Source: Dipteris shenzhenensis (taxonomy: Eukaryota > Polypodiophyta > Polypodiopsida > Gleicheniales). Taken from it: 64,000 nucleotides of DNA. The stretch lies in assembly GCA_047967505.1 (NCBI GenBank), contig CM106541.1; one strand, given 5' to 3'. The position numbers and the translations under genes are program-made. Of this stretch, positions 45,961 to 57,599 are shown piece after piece. Position 1 is the first letter of the stretch. Each line of letters starts with the position of its first letter. The notes under the pieces are model-generated. The model was not told the origin of the DNA. It was given only the letters and a program-made list of their open reading frames with translations, and ran no database searches.

Positions 45961-47165
45961 AAAAATACTCTTGGCATTTGGTAGTTTAGCATATCAGTGT
46001 GACACTTGGCAAAGTCATTTTCCTCTTGGATTCAGGATTGTTGCACACATCTTGTACCCATGTAAAGTCACACATTGTTGACTATTTTTGGCATTGGTTC
46101 CTACATACATACATCAACTTGTATAGCCTCTTGGCTACTCCTGACAATATTACAAGCTTGATCATTGGCACACAGTTGTTCTTCCATGCACCAGACCACC
46201 TCTAGCATGGAGTTATTCATATCACACAGTTGATGATACACTAGTCATGACTCTAGATGAGATTCGTGAGTGGAAAGAGAAACTACTTCGACAATTCATT
46301 ACCATAGGGTATGGACCAGTTTATGATGTAGACTTGAGCCTCATTGGTCTTGAGAGATCAGATGTAGATAGACCACATGTTAGCATGGATCAGCCCATGG
46401 TTTTTGATCATACACACTTGTTGGTAAGCCATCAGCATGAGGCACTATTGACGGTAAGCGCTTAGCACAAGGCATTTCCCATCCACATCAGCATAGTCTG
46501 ATTCTAGTGATGTACAACCACTGTCACATTCATGCATGGATCTGACTCCATCCATTGTCACACTAGATGCAGATACATAGCAGGAGTTCAGTTATGATCA
46601 TGCATTCTTTTAGTAGATAAGTCCTCGGTATGTGGCACTCATATCTCTAGTAGCATGTGGAGATACATGCCATAGTGCATTCAGCTCTTCATGTGATTCT
46701 ATTCTAGCATCCATCATTGATGCTTTCACCTATGAGATGGAGCCTATCACATCCATGGACATGGTTTCCGCAGTTCAGATCAAAGTTCAGATCAACAGAT
46801 GAGTTCTAGACATTCCAGCATCGACTTTGTCATGCCACATTGCACCGCCCTTGGTCACCATGTCTTTTGATCAGCAGATGTAGTGGGTATCATCAGGTTC
46901 AGCCATAGTGTAACCTAGAGAACCTTAGTGTTTCAACATGTAGATTAGTGGTTGGATCCAGGATTACACATCTATCCCCGACATTAGCATTCGGCACCTC
47001 ATATGCCTCAAGGATATCTTATAATTTTTCAGTCGTATTTCAGGCAGTCGTATTTCAGGCTTCTAGGCCTTTATACTATCAGCTCTTCTTGACAAGCCTA
47101 TGACAAATACTACATCCTATGCTGATGGATGTTTAGCCATGTACATATCAGACGGACCTTCAGCT
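45961..47165. other. no gene recognised
   Basis: Scattered short open frames (for example 46247-46465, LDEIREWKEKLLRQFITIGYGP) without a known domain. Short duplications such as 'cagatcaaagtt' near 46776-46796 and 'gtcgtatttcaggc' near 47032-47055. Confidence 0.35.
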
Positions 47166-47169
47166 CATG

Positions 47170-47378
47170 ACAGTTAAGCATACAGGTTTGACAAGTTGTC
47201 GTACCTTGTCAGTTTTAATTGTAAAGTGTTGGATGATGTAAAAGGGGTGTGCAGTGATGGTGGTATGCCAAAGTGGGTACACACAGATCTTCCAGGTCCC
47301 TTGCATGATGCTCCTATACTTACACATCCTAAACCAAATTCTTGCGACTCAAAAGAAATTACATTTCCGAGTGTGTAG
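47170..47378 (+). CDS. unrecognised short reading frame, possible exon
   Basis: A frame with coding-like composition reads FDKLSYLVSFNCKVLDD, then CSDGGMPKWVHTDLPGPL and HPKPNSCDSKEITFPSV before TAG. The residue pattern (tryptophan, prolines, cysteines) looks less random than neighbouring frames. It may be an exon or gene fragment, but I know no matching family and no clear neighbouring exon was found. Confidence 0.2.
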
Positions 47379-47379
47379 A

Positions 47380-48400
47380 AAAGGAAGAGACAGAAACTTA
47401 GGGATTTGGTTTGAAAGTCAAAGTTCTGAGCCAGATGCTTGAATTCAAAGGAAAACATGAGCATAGTTCTAGTTAGGGATAGTTTGGAGGGGGCTCTATT
47501 GTAGAGATGTCCACATGGCATAATCTCTTTGATGGATTCCATATTCCCTTATCCAGCCCTCTAATATTTTAGTAATTTCTTGAGGGCCCCTTTTTCTGTC
47601 TCAATTTTTTGTAATGAATGGTTCATATTTGTAACGAACTAGTGCAAAGGGATATGCAGTGTATTAAGTCACATGGGGCCCCAAGGGGAAAGTGCACAAC
47701 TTAGAAAGTGAATTCCAAGAGGGAAAGACCATTAGGTGCACAATGAATTATAATTATTTTTCTTCTATTATTGAGCCCAATGGCAGTAGTCAAGATACAA
47801 ATGACACTTAGGCTAGACTCTACACACAAACATTGCTCTAGCAATAAGATGACTCTAGGAATTTATATACATGACTCTCTCTAACATTCATAGTGGGCAT
47901 GCCCACCACATTTACAATCATTCGGATGTATGTACCCATCAGAAGGGTAGGTGCCATTACATTGTATACCCTATCTCTAATCTCGTTGCTATTATATTGA
48001 GACCGGTGTTAGTGTGATGAATACTTGAATAAATACAAGTAGATTTGTTTATTAATTGGTTGTAGCAGGATTAAGGCAACATTCACCCACAAGATACGTC
48101 TAGAGAATTACACCGATATGTGTTTACAAAGTACAACATTGGTGTGGAGAGGATTGCATATGTTTAACAATTGGGATCAATGGTAATAAAGCACAATGAT
48201 TGGAATAAATAGTAGGTTTCGGTGAGAAGAATATCCTTTGGAATTAGGACCCAAAAACCATTAAATATTATGTTAAGTTCAAGTGAATAGAAAATTTTAG
48301 GATTAGAGAGTAAATACCATGCAAAACTACCCCAATGGAGCTTTTAAATGAACATCAATACCATGCAAAACTACCCAAAGGAGCCAAGCTAGAATCCCTT
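47380..48400. other. no gene recognised
   Basis: AT-rich sequence without repeats of note or supported frames. Confidence 0.35.
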
Positions 48401-48850
48401 TCTCTTCTTTTGTAGGAAACCTTCAAAAAAAAAAATTCTTTTGTAATGTTTTCTTTCTTCATTCCCTTTTGTAAGAAACCTTCCAAAAAAAACTCTTCTT
48501 TTGTAATATTTTCTTCATTCCCTAGGTTATTGGGGGATATCCAAGGAATCCCTTTCTCTTCTTTTTTAGGAAACCTTCCTAAAAACTTTTCTTTTGTAAT
48601 ATTTTCTTCATTCCCTAGGTTATTGGGGGATCCAAGGAATCTCTCTTTTTAAGGAAACCTTCCTCCTACATCTGGTGACAAGGAAATGCTTCCAAAAAAA
48701 ACTCTTCTTTTGTAACGTTTTCTTCATTCCTTTCTCCTACATGTGGCGGAAACATGTAGGAAGAGCAATGGAATGGCAATTAGAGGTAGATATTCTCAAG
48801 GAAACCCTTCCAAAAGAAAAACTCTTCATTCCTTTTTCCTACATATGGTG
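48320..48850. repeat. tandem repeat of cttcttttgtaa / ggaaaccttcc phrases
   Basis: About five imperfect units contain 'aaaaaactcttcttttgtaa', 'ttttcttcattccctaggtt', 'attgggggatccaaggaat' and 'ggaaaccttcc'. The smaller unit 'taccatgcaaaactaccc' is duplicated at 48317 and 48359. Confidence 0.8.
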
Positions 48851-49364
48851 ACTTGCAATGGAAGGGCGATTAGAGGTAGGGTAGAATATCACAAAAAGAC
48901 TTGTTTATAGGGATTTGAAACGGGCGGGATCTCATTAGTAGACCTCCTTTGTCAACAAACTCTAATAAATTTCCTTCCACGCTTCCACGACACATTATAG
49001 AACATAGGTAATGGGGCAGTGATGTCGGGCACCCAAATTGTGCCCCTTTGTTCTTATCTATCACCATACTCTAGGCATCTACTTTTGTATTATTTATTGC
49101 ATCATAAGGAGGGATCTGTTGCCATTTATATCGGAGTTCACAAGAATAGTCTTGCATTTTTAATTAGTTGGCTCCTTTCTTCAAAATATTGAAGATCTTG
49201 AGGAATTCCATAAGTTCCTCCTTTTGGTCATCAATATCTTTTGCCTCATTTTTGGGTGCTAGATTTCCATCCAATATCTTCTTAATAATCTCCTTACTGG
49301 GCTAGTTGTACTTGCTACTCAATTGCATGTGTTCTATTGATGCAATTAGAGGATTATCTTTCTT

Positions 49365-49650
49365 AGCTGAGAGTCGCATAGATAATGAGAGGGTTTTCCA
49401 TAGTAGTCACTACTGATGTGCATACATGATGAGAGGGTCTTCCACGGTAGTCATTGCTAACATGCATCTTTCTAGCAAAGCTATATGACTCAATCCAAAT
49501 AAGCAATGATCTAGAAATTATGAGATATTTATGTGGATATGTCTTGCTATAAACTCTATTAAATAATGTCATGTGGAGTAGGGCCTCTTCCCTTGAGCTT
49601 TGTAGAATAATGTCATGTGGACTACACCTCTTCCCCTGACTTGTGCATGA
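49365..49650. repeat. two short tandem duplications
   Basis: 'gatgagagggtcttccacggtagtca' at about 49429 repeats 49383. 'aataatgtcatgtggagtagg' at 49563 recurs at 49607. Confidence 0.7.
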
Positions 49651-50916
49651 CAACATCTTGATATCATCATAGCTTATAGTCTCACAAATCTAGTTCACTC
49701 ATCCTCTTGAAGATCTGCTTCCCAAAAGGCACCTGCATATAGAGCCACTAGTCGAAATAGAGAGTAAAACAAGTGATTTCATGTTCACATGCTAAACGTG
49801 TGCTTGGAAATAGGTAGCTCAAAGGAGTGTTGCACTTGTAGCTATTTTTCATTTATAGGTGGCCATGGATAGTGACAGCCACCTCGCCTCAGCACCTAAG
49901 CTATTCGTGATAGTATTCTTAAGGTTTATGTCATATACTTAAGGGCTTATGTCATTTGGAGAATAAGTGGGAAATAATGATTTCCTTTAATGCCTATTTC
50001 TCTTATGGCATGTTATTAGTCCTTCTGTTGATCTTCATTAGACATTCGTAAGAGACTCCTTCCCTCCATCATATCTACTATGTGAGCTTGTAGACCTATT
50101 AGGGCATATTTGCATGAGGCCCCAGTATGTGCCAATGGGAGTGAATGGACCACCAAGTTAGTTCACAAGAGGGGGGCTTGGGGGCAATTAAGTGGCGGTA
50201 GGTGAACATGGGTGTCTTAATGCATCCATATATTTTTTATTGAATTTGTTTGACCTCTAGGTGAGAGGTCTTTGAGTGTCATTGCACATGGCCATCTCCA
50301 TGTGGCTTCACCCCCGTCAACCTGAAGTGTGGCATGAATGCTAGGTGGACACCCCAAAGCCACTTGTCGTATTGAGCACCAAGGCAAGCACCACATTCAA
50401 GCCTCCTGGAACCATCCCCATCTTCCTTTCCAACTTGAGCCTTGACATCTTTTTTTCTCGTTTTGAAAACCTTCTCTTGAGTGTAACATAGATAGACTCC
50501 ATGGGACGTGCTCTAGAATTTAAGGGAAAATCTTTTGAGAAATGATTAAACCAAACAGAAAGGCCCTCATTACTTATAGAGATGTCAATGCAAGCCTTCA
50601 TGATGTACATAGGGGCCTGTAAAAAATAGGGAAAGCGAGGGAGCTCCCCTTTCTCGCTAAGAAAATGGAGAGTGGGCGGGAGTGCATGAGCCATTTTTTG
50701 AGAGGGAAAAAAGAGGTGTTACCCCACGTGTCCCAACTGTCAAATGCTTGGGGAGGGGGTCAAGTGTAAGATTATAATTCGAGCTACAAGAGTAGCATTC
50801 TGAAGAAAATTTGATCCAATGGTTTAGATTTTGATTCCGCCGACCCCAACCTTTCATGGAGAGAACGAGGTGACAACTGACAATTCAATACGGAAACTCA
50901 GCATTTAAGCAGATTC

Positions 50917-50920
<4 letters not shown>
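49651..50920. other. no gene recognised
   Basis: Short open frames only (for example minus 50694-50341), without known domains. Confidence 0.35.

Positions 50921-50923
<3 letters not shown>

Positions 50924-50951
<28 letters not shown>
50924..50951. repeat. (GA)n microsatellite
   Basis: About 14 GA units. A direct repeat 'ggtcatgagatgtc(g/a)atc' follows at 50992 and 51027. Confidence 0.9.
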
Positions 50952-50953
<2 letters not shown>

Positions 50954-51394
50954 ATTTTTTAACTTCACTCCACAAGGCAAGGCCCTTACGAGGTCATGAG
51001 ATGTCGATCTAGGGATCGAACTGGGGGTCATGAGATGTCAATCCTGGGATTGAACTCAACACATCCAAGAAGAGAGAGAGAGATTATCTTCTTTGTGAAA
51101 TGGGTGAGCGAGACGAGATGACTTATTTCGATTGATTGAGAACCAGAACCAGATATGCAGTTCCTTGGAAGTTTGTATAGAATGCATTAATGATGGAAGT
51201 TTGTATAGAATGCATTGATCATTATCATAGAAGAGAAGAGAAGAGAAAGAGGAAGATTATCGGCCGAGCGGGGATGGATGCTTCAGCGCAGTGTCCACTG
51301 ACGACGAAGAAAGTATCGTTTCTGCCCATTTCTACAAGAAACAGTACGAGTTCTCTTCTACAAGAATGAATCCAGCTCTCAAAGGTTTGAATCA

Positions 51395-52626
51395 TCACTT
51401 CTGCAGAATGCATTCCGCAACCTTCTCCACCAAAAATCCCTCCAGCTTTGAATGATCCGCAGCCCACAGGAACAAGCCTGGCACTGATCCCGCCTCCTCC
51501 TCCAGCTCTTTGAAGGATTCGAAAAAGACATCCGCCTTAAGCCCCCTTCCGCCCACTTCAAGGCTGGCAAGCAGCTTGCTTCTTGGAAAGATCTTCGACA
51601 CTTCATTGTAGCCTCGCGTGTACTCCGCAGATGTCGAGAAATTGTTCGCGTAGAACTGGTAATTGACGTAGTCAAATTGTTCGTGATAACGGCGGTAGAG
51701 CTTGCGATAATAGGGGACAACGCTTTCGAATGGAGCCATCGTTGCGATGCTGATCCGTTTCTGCTTCTTTAGTGTCTTGATCAGCGTGCCGATCAATTTG
51801 GTGAACGTTTTTGACTCCGGAAAGGTCTCGTAATCTATATCGATCCCGTCTAGATGGTATTGTTTGACTAGAGAACCGACAGATTCGAGTGCGTTTTTCA
51901 ACCACGCCTTTGGATCCTCTGGATCATACCAATTTACCAATTGCGTTGCACCTGTGGCGGCAACATAAAAACTGTACCCGGCTAGACTCATGAGCACTTT
52001 CAAGTTAGGATGCGCAGATTTCATCGCTGCCACGGATTCGGGAGTTATGGGCGATACCCAATACGGGCTAAACGTGCCATTTTGTGGCACTCCACTCGCG
52101 TTTACATCGATTGCGAATGCGAGAATGAGGAATTGGTACATATCATTGTTAATTGGCACATCGGAAAGATTGATTGGCTTCCTGATACCCCCTATGTAAT
52201 CCGCAAGGAGCCCGGCCTTCCTGTTCCGTGCGACATGCGAGCTGCAGGGCGCCAGGCAAATCAGTTCGCCCACTTGAATCGAGCTGCAGTTAAGGACAGG
52301 ATTGATACGAAGAAAATCATTTGCAGCAGAGGCCAGGGATGAGCAAGTATCCCCTTGCTTTGCGATGTATAATCTACCGCAGGTGCTATGATCCAGACTT
52401 GCTGTACCTCAAAACAGGAAGTTTAACATTCAGACCAAAGGAACGAAACTAAGCGCAGGTTCAATTTCATCTCAAAACGCTCGAAATGGATTAGATTGAG
52501 ATCAGTGAAATAGAGAGAGGGGGCAATACCTGCAACGATCTGAGGACCAGTAACTATGAAGAGAGGAAGGAGAAACATCAAGAAGCTCAAAGGACGATGT
52601 TTCCAAATACTTGGCGTTCCTTGCAT
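51395..52626 (-). CDS. secreted LysM-GH18 chitinase-like protein
   Basis: Two exons: 52626-52530 and 52401-51395. The intron (52529-52402) has GT...CAG edges and phase 1 joins cleanly, giving 367 residues. Residues 1-32 are a signal peptide with a leucine-rich core (LSFLMFLLPLFIV). A LysM domain follows (LYIAKQGDTCSSLA, INPVLNCSSIQVGELICL), then GH18 (GLLADYIGG, VPINNDMYQFLILAFAID, VLMSLAGY, catalytic DGIDIDYETF, FDYVNYQFYAN, GLFLWAADHS). All positions of the GH18 DxxDxDxE motif are kept, so hydrolysis of chitin or related GlcNAc polymers outside the cell is likely; LysM would bind the chain. One LysM plus GH18 matches known fern and horsetail chitinases. An alternative acceptor (GAG, 52408-52406) would add two residues. 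An in-frame upstream ATG (52650) is less likely because it precedes a weak signal sequence. Confidence 0.92.
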
Positions 52627-52674
52627 GGTGCGTGAGAATTGCACTTGCAAGTAATTTGTGAGAGTGAAGCTCTA

Positions 52675-52766
52675 GCAGATGATCAGCGTCACCATCGCCA
52701 AACCACTTCGATCAGAAGGAGCAGATGATCAGCGTCACCATAGCCAAACCACTTCGATCAGAAGTA
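52675..52766. repeat. 46-bp tandem duplication in the chitinase 5' UTR/promoter
   Basis: The unit gcagatgatcagcgtcacca... starts at 52675 and 52721. The copies differ by about two bases (atcgcc/atagcc, aagga/aagta). It lies 50-140 bp upstream of the chitinase start codon. Confidence 0.95.
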
Positions 52767-52923
52767 GGATCCCACACTTCTTCAAATTAGCTCTCAGGTA
52801 TCTCTACATCGTCGTCGCTCTTGCCGGCCATGGCCGTTTCCTATCAAGCTCTAGTTGTAGATACTAATTCTATCGCCGATCTCTTGGTGCTCTCCGCCAG
52901 CAGCCCACGGTTTTGAATATGGG

Positions 52924-52933
52924 ATATATATAG
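52924..52933 (-). promoter_or_regulatory. TATA box of the chitinase gene
   Basis: On the minus strand CTATATATAT lies about 300 bp upstream of the ATG. Transcription would start near 52895 and leave a 5' UTR of about 270 nt that includes the 46-bp duplication. No other TATA is closer. Inferred from position. Confidence 0.5.
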
Positions 52934-52954
52934 AGAAGCATGCAGCTAGAGTCT

Positions 52955-53308
52955 CCACGGTTTAATGCCAGGTGAATGGTAAGTAAGACCGTTTGTGAGA
53001 ATGCCCGCCTGAGCTGGCTGCCCGCGTTCAATTCTTGCTACCATGCTCAAGTCAGTATGTCTCCACAGTTTAATGTCAGATGAATGGTAGTATGGCCGCG
53101 TCAGCTGGCTGCCCCCGCGTTCAATTCTTGCTGGGATGTTTCTCTACCTTCAAGGCATAGGCCACGAGATGAATGATAGGTAAGATGGTTTGTGAGTATG
53201 CTCGCCTGAGCTGGCTGCCCGCGTTCAATTCACGGTTTAATGTCAAATGAATGGTAGTATGCCTGCCTCAGTTGGCTGGCCCCGCATTCAATTCTTGCTA
53301 GGATGCTC
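52955..53308. repeat. four imperfect copies of a 70-95 bp repeat upstream of the chitinase promoter
   Basis: Each copy holds a head 'cacggtttaatg' or 'gatgaatg(a/g)tag', a middle 'gctggctgcccgcg' and a tail 'ttcaattcttgct'. Copies are near 52957-53050, 53062-53135, 53161-53232 and 53233-53305. Copies 1 and 3 share 'taaga(c/t)(c/g)gtttgtgag', and copies 2 and 4 share 'gaatggtagtatg', so a two-copy unit may have been duplicated. Confidence 0.85.
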
Positions 53309-53317
53309 CTCTATCTT

Positions 53318-53460
53318 CAGGCATAGCCCATGAACAGTTGGCCCTCGTAGGTCGACCATGGGTGTGTGCCCACGAGTGTTCTTGCCTCTTCTTTCAAGGC
53401 TTAGGCCATGGGCTATTGGCCCCTCATAGTTGGCCACAGGTGTGTGAGTGGATGCATGTG
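53318..53460. repeat. duplicated block, ~85 bp
   Basis: 'ttcaggcatagcccatgaacagttggccctcgtaggtcgacca' at about 53319 and 'caaggcttaggccatgggctattggcccctcatagttggcca' at about 53394 are diverged copies. Confidence 0.65.
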
Positions 53461-54564
53461 TGGAAACAAAAAACACGTCAGGTGAATGGCAAAATTTGGA
53501 AATTACATTTGAATTTGAAAATAGAAGCTTTTGAAACCTACATTCTATTTCAGTAACAATATTTAAGATTTTCAAGTTGAAGGCTTTGGTAGGGCTTTGG
53601 TATTTGTTAAGAAAAATGTTTCGTTTAAACATTGCAAGTCCCATGCATTGCCAAATGTGAGACAAGCTTCCAAGCTTTGAGGAGGAGCTATTTGAATTCT
53701 CACAACGAACACATTTTCAGCGTGCCCAAATAGTTTCATAACTTAGGAAGCTAAACAATTCCAATCTCAAGAAAGGGTAGGACTATCCACTTTGAAAAAT
53801 TGCTAAAGGTCAAGCTTAGACTAACCTACAACCATTTTCCTATTAGGATTGGAGGAAGGGGAAAAATCTAGTCAACACTACCATCCCACCTAAAGAGGTT
53901 GTATTTGTAGGGGATACTAGTGAGAAGGACAAAAGGCCTCCATAGGCTATCATTTTTTGTTGTCTTTGTCTAAAAAATAAAATTAAGGGGAGCAGGAATT
54001 GATACCTACTATACTACAAGATCAAGGGAATAAGGATTTCCTATAGCCAATAACAAATACAACTACAGATATTCTTGGAGTAGACAATTCCAAATTGTAT
54101 AAGAGACTTAAGGCTGAATTGAATGCACAAGTTGAAAAAATGTTTAAGAGAGAAAAAGTTGAATTGAGGAGGGGATATGCCTACACAAGATGAGGCTGGG
54201 ATGGGGGACAAGACTCCTTCATCAACCTACTACAAAGAGGGTAAGGCCACATATGATATTACTTTGAGAAGTAGACTCTGAAATGTAGTAGTCCAAACTT
54301 TGATTGCATTAAATGTTAGCCCAAGAGGGAAAATGAAAGAGAGGAAGAAGAATGTTGATGCATCTAGATTATCTAGTTTATTAGCATGTTTGAGTGTGGA
54401 GCAACTTTCCTTTTTTAGGTCAAGTTTGTTTTGAAGAGTTACCTTATTTTTAGGTTTGTTCTCAGCCAGTTTTGGCTTGTAATATGTCCTTTCAGCTCAT
54501 ATCTCTTAGGAACATGCAAGAAGTCCTGTTTGTATCAATAAAGAAAACCATCTTTTTCCTTGCA

Positions 54565-54565
<1 letters not shown>
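53461..54565. other. no gene recognised
   Basis: AT-rich. No supported coding frame or repeat. Confidence 0.35.

Positions 54566-54615
<50 letters not shown>
54566..54615. repeat. (GA)n microsatellite
   Basis: About 25 GA units with one interruption (gagagacagagagaga). Confidence 0.9.
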
Positions 54616-54618
<3 letters not shown>

Positions 54619-54829
54619 GTTTTTCTTTTTTGAAGAAAAGAACTCTCCATTAATGCTAGAAAAAATAGCCCTACAAATTAGGAATCCTTGAGGAGTAGAT
54701 TGTGGGAAACATAACAAAGAAAATTGGCCAAAGAGGGACTTGCCTATTTCAAGAGAACCTAGCTCACTGCCTAGGGAATCTCTAAAACAAGGGCTAATAG
54801 TCAAGTAGGAGAACTACACAACTAGTGAA

Positions 54830-56480
54830 TCCCTCGTGGCATGAAAATATAGAATGGATCTGCAGGGCAAGCCTTACGGAAATGTTCTTGCCTTTTGACG
54901 ATCATAGTAAATCCTTATGTCCCATGCTCCCTTGTGGCATGTAGGGTATTAATGATATCTTCCTAAATGGCAACAAGTGTGGCCACTAGTGGAACAAAAT
55001 GCTCACCGATCACCATGCAGCATGTTGCTACCTAGATGTTCCACAGTGTAATATTAGCCACACTGTCTCTCTAGAGAGGGGAGGGGTGGTATCAAGCAAG
55101 TGGGGTGGTCTCATGTAACTCAATCTTGAGGATGCTCTGACTTTGTATCTTGTAAGTTGGGGAAACCTCATCAATTGGGAAGGCATGATCCCCCTCTGGT
55201 AACCATGCCGCAATGCCCCAAGTGAAATCCCTCTTGATCCTCTGTACCCAAGCCACTAATTAAAGAGATCTCATTAGCTAGATCCTATGTGCTCTAGGAT
55301 AGCTCCATAAGCAATAAGGGGCCGACTCAAAAACTACATCAACGAATTGGTGGAACCTTCCATCCACATGGACCTAGTTAAGGCATGGGCTGATGGGTAG
55401 AACCCACCGGCTCAACCATAGCTACACCCAAAATTTAGATCTATCCTCTTGAGGCACTGGTTGCTCAGCTTAATGTCTCTCTCTTGTTGGGGTTCATGCC
55501 ATCACCTCCGGATGCCGACACTGTCCAATACATGTCATGTAAAAGAAAAAGGCATCCTCCTCCATGTACTTGGAGTAGCCTACTCTAGAAGGACAAAACC
55601 ACTCTCCCAAATCCCACTAGACCTTATGAAGGGGATGGCCCTCCCAAAGCCAAAGGTGCCACGGAGGTGCATCTTGGTTCAAAATGAATGATGGGTCAAT
55701 GGACCACTCCTTGCCCAACCAAACCCACTACTTTGATCATCCATTGAAGTGAATCTAGACTCCCATCCATCTTTTTGTCTCCCTCAATACTGAGCCTTTC
55801 ACATAAAGAGCCATGTAATTCACAAACTATGAATCAAAAATCTCATCCTCTTGCCAAATTGGAAACCTCATCTTTGTGAGGCTTGCAATCTGTGAGATTG
55901 CAAAAATAAACCCAATGCCTCAGCCATGAAAAAAAAAAGAAAGGGGCAAGGTGGCAACCATACCAAACCAAGCAAGAGACAGAGAAGGCTTTGCTTGTGT
56001 GGCCACCAATAAGCATCTCACTAGAACTACCTACATACAAGCTCGAGGTTCCTCTAATCCATTTGTCTAAGAAGCCTAAGTGCCCTCCAAGATAGACTAG
56101 TCCACCCTTTCATAAGACTTCTCAAAGTCCAAGAGAAGGATTGCAAGATGCTAAGACTCTTCCCTAACCCAATCTAGTGTGCCTCCCAAAAGGCGAAGAT
56201 GTTGTCCAAGACGTTGTGTTCCTAAAGAAAACCTATCTGCATGTCATGAATGATATCCACTAGATGGGGACGCAATCGTAAACTCAAGACCTTGGCTAAG
56301 ATCTTGTATGTACTATCTAGAAGGGTAATCATTCTCCATTGAAAAAAGTCAAACCTATTCCCTCCATCAGGATCAAGCAAATCCAACCATGACTCAAAGA
56401 CTATAGAAGAGAACCCAAAATACAGAAATCTCCTAAAAGGCTAAACAAAGGGGGTTGTGGGTGTGCTCCCACAAGTACCT
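54830..56480 (-). pseudogene. old LINE reverse transcriptase relic
   Basis: Minus-strand frames with many stops retain plant LINE RT landmarks: HGWICL and LDSTYKILAKVLSLRLRPHL (about 56330-56260), DMQIGF, LDNIFAFWEAH, and LAILLLDFEKSYERVD (about 56150-56105), matching the usual TLLN..YKI.AK.L..RL and L.LDF.KAYD.VDW blocks. The catalytic YADD was not identified with confidence. No poly(A) or target duplication was found. It is much older than the LINE at 39.5 kb. Confidence 0.65.
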
Positions 56481-56747
56481 AAAGAAGTATGGTGTTTGTC
56501 CATTCTCTCTAGGGAAATTTTGTGGAGGAAGGGCCTTGGGGAACTCCTAGAGCTCTTCATTGGTGAAAGGCTCCTCCACCTTATTCGAAATCCCTTTCAA
56601 ATGTTAGCAAGAAAGTGCATGGGTGAGTGGGTGTTGGCCATCCCAATGAGATGCAAGCTTGAGAATTTAGGGATGAGGACCCTAATCCTTATTTTTGTAT
56701 AAGTACACATTTGAAGTGTGTGGTGTGGAATGAAGTCCAAACACTTG

Positions 56748-57580
56748 GATAGTGATAATCTCTCTCTCCCATGTTTTGGTTAGCTTTTGTTTAATGAGAG
56801 TTTCCACCATTATGCTCTTTTCTTCTTTGCACTCATAGTTTCTACAATGGTATTAAAGCCCATGGGAACTCTCTTTCTTTTTGTCTTCTTCTTTTCCATT
56901 AGGAACTTCTAATCTAGCCTGAGAGTTTTATTTTCAAGTCAATGGTTGTATAGTACTACTGGCTTATGTTTTTGTCAAGGCTTGTTGTCAAGGTTGGCAT
57001 AGAAACCCAAAAAAGGCTTTTTTTTTTTGTAGTGCTACACTTTGAGATGTCACCCTAGTCCTTTGAAGATTGTACTAGACACAGTGTCATTCAATAATCT
57101 TCAAAAGTTGACCTGGTTCATTGAAGACTCTATTGGCATCTATTCCCACCTCTTCTCAAGACCATTGAAGGTTAAAGAAGGGCCATAGTTCTTGATTCAT
57201 CGTAGTATCTAAAATAGCCACTTGTTGAGAAGGAGCTCTTTTGTTGCTATTGTATTTTTTCAAGGTGGTTTTCTATCATGGAAGGGCTAAATATTTTGCT
57301 AGGGTGAAGGATGGCCTGAAAATTTTTTGAGTAGCGATTGTTCCTTTCTATGTTGCTTTCCTTTTTGGTTATCTGAGGTTCTCACTAGTTTGTCAAAAGG
57401 AGCTTCTTATCTTATTGTATCTCATTGTAGCTATCCTTTAATATCTATGGAGTTTGCTACTATTGAAAGGCTCCACATTTTTGAGTGATTATAATATCTC
57501 TCTCTCTCCCATGTTTTGGATATCTTTTGTCTTTTGAGTTTCCACCATTGTGCTATTTTCTTCTTTGCACTCACACTTTT
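56748..57580. repeat. direct repeat pair (56748-56850 and 57484-57578), possible LTR ends
   Basis: Both copies contain 'tctctctcccatgttttgg', 'gagtttccaccatt' and 'ttttcttctttgcactca'. The first copy is followed by atggtattaaagccc (56849-56863), which looks like a decayed tRNA-Met PBS (TGGTATCAGAGC). Confidence 0.55.
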
Positions 57581-57599
57581 TACACACCTACCTACTCAT

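Noticed and set aside
50970-51060. GGGATCGAACTGG resembling a tRNA B-box, possible SINE
   Set aside because: No matching A-box at the right distance and no tRNA fold could be drawn; left as a simple direct repeat.
51990-52342. Plus-strand frames opposite the chitinase
   Set aside because: Antisense shadows; the minus strand carries the domains, splice sites and signal peptide.
55028-55213. Minus-strand 61-codon frame as an independent gene
   Set aside because: Falls in the stop-riddled LINE relic and has no domain.
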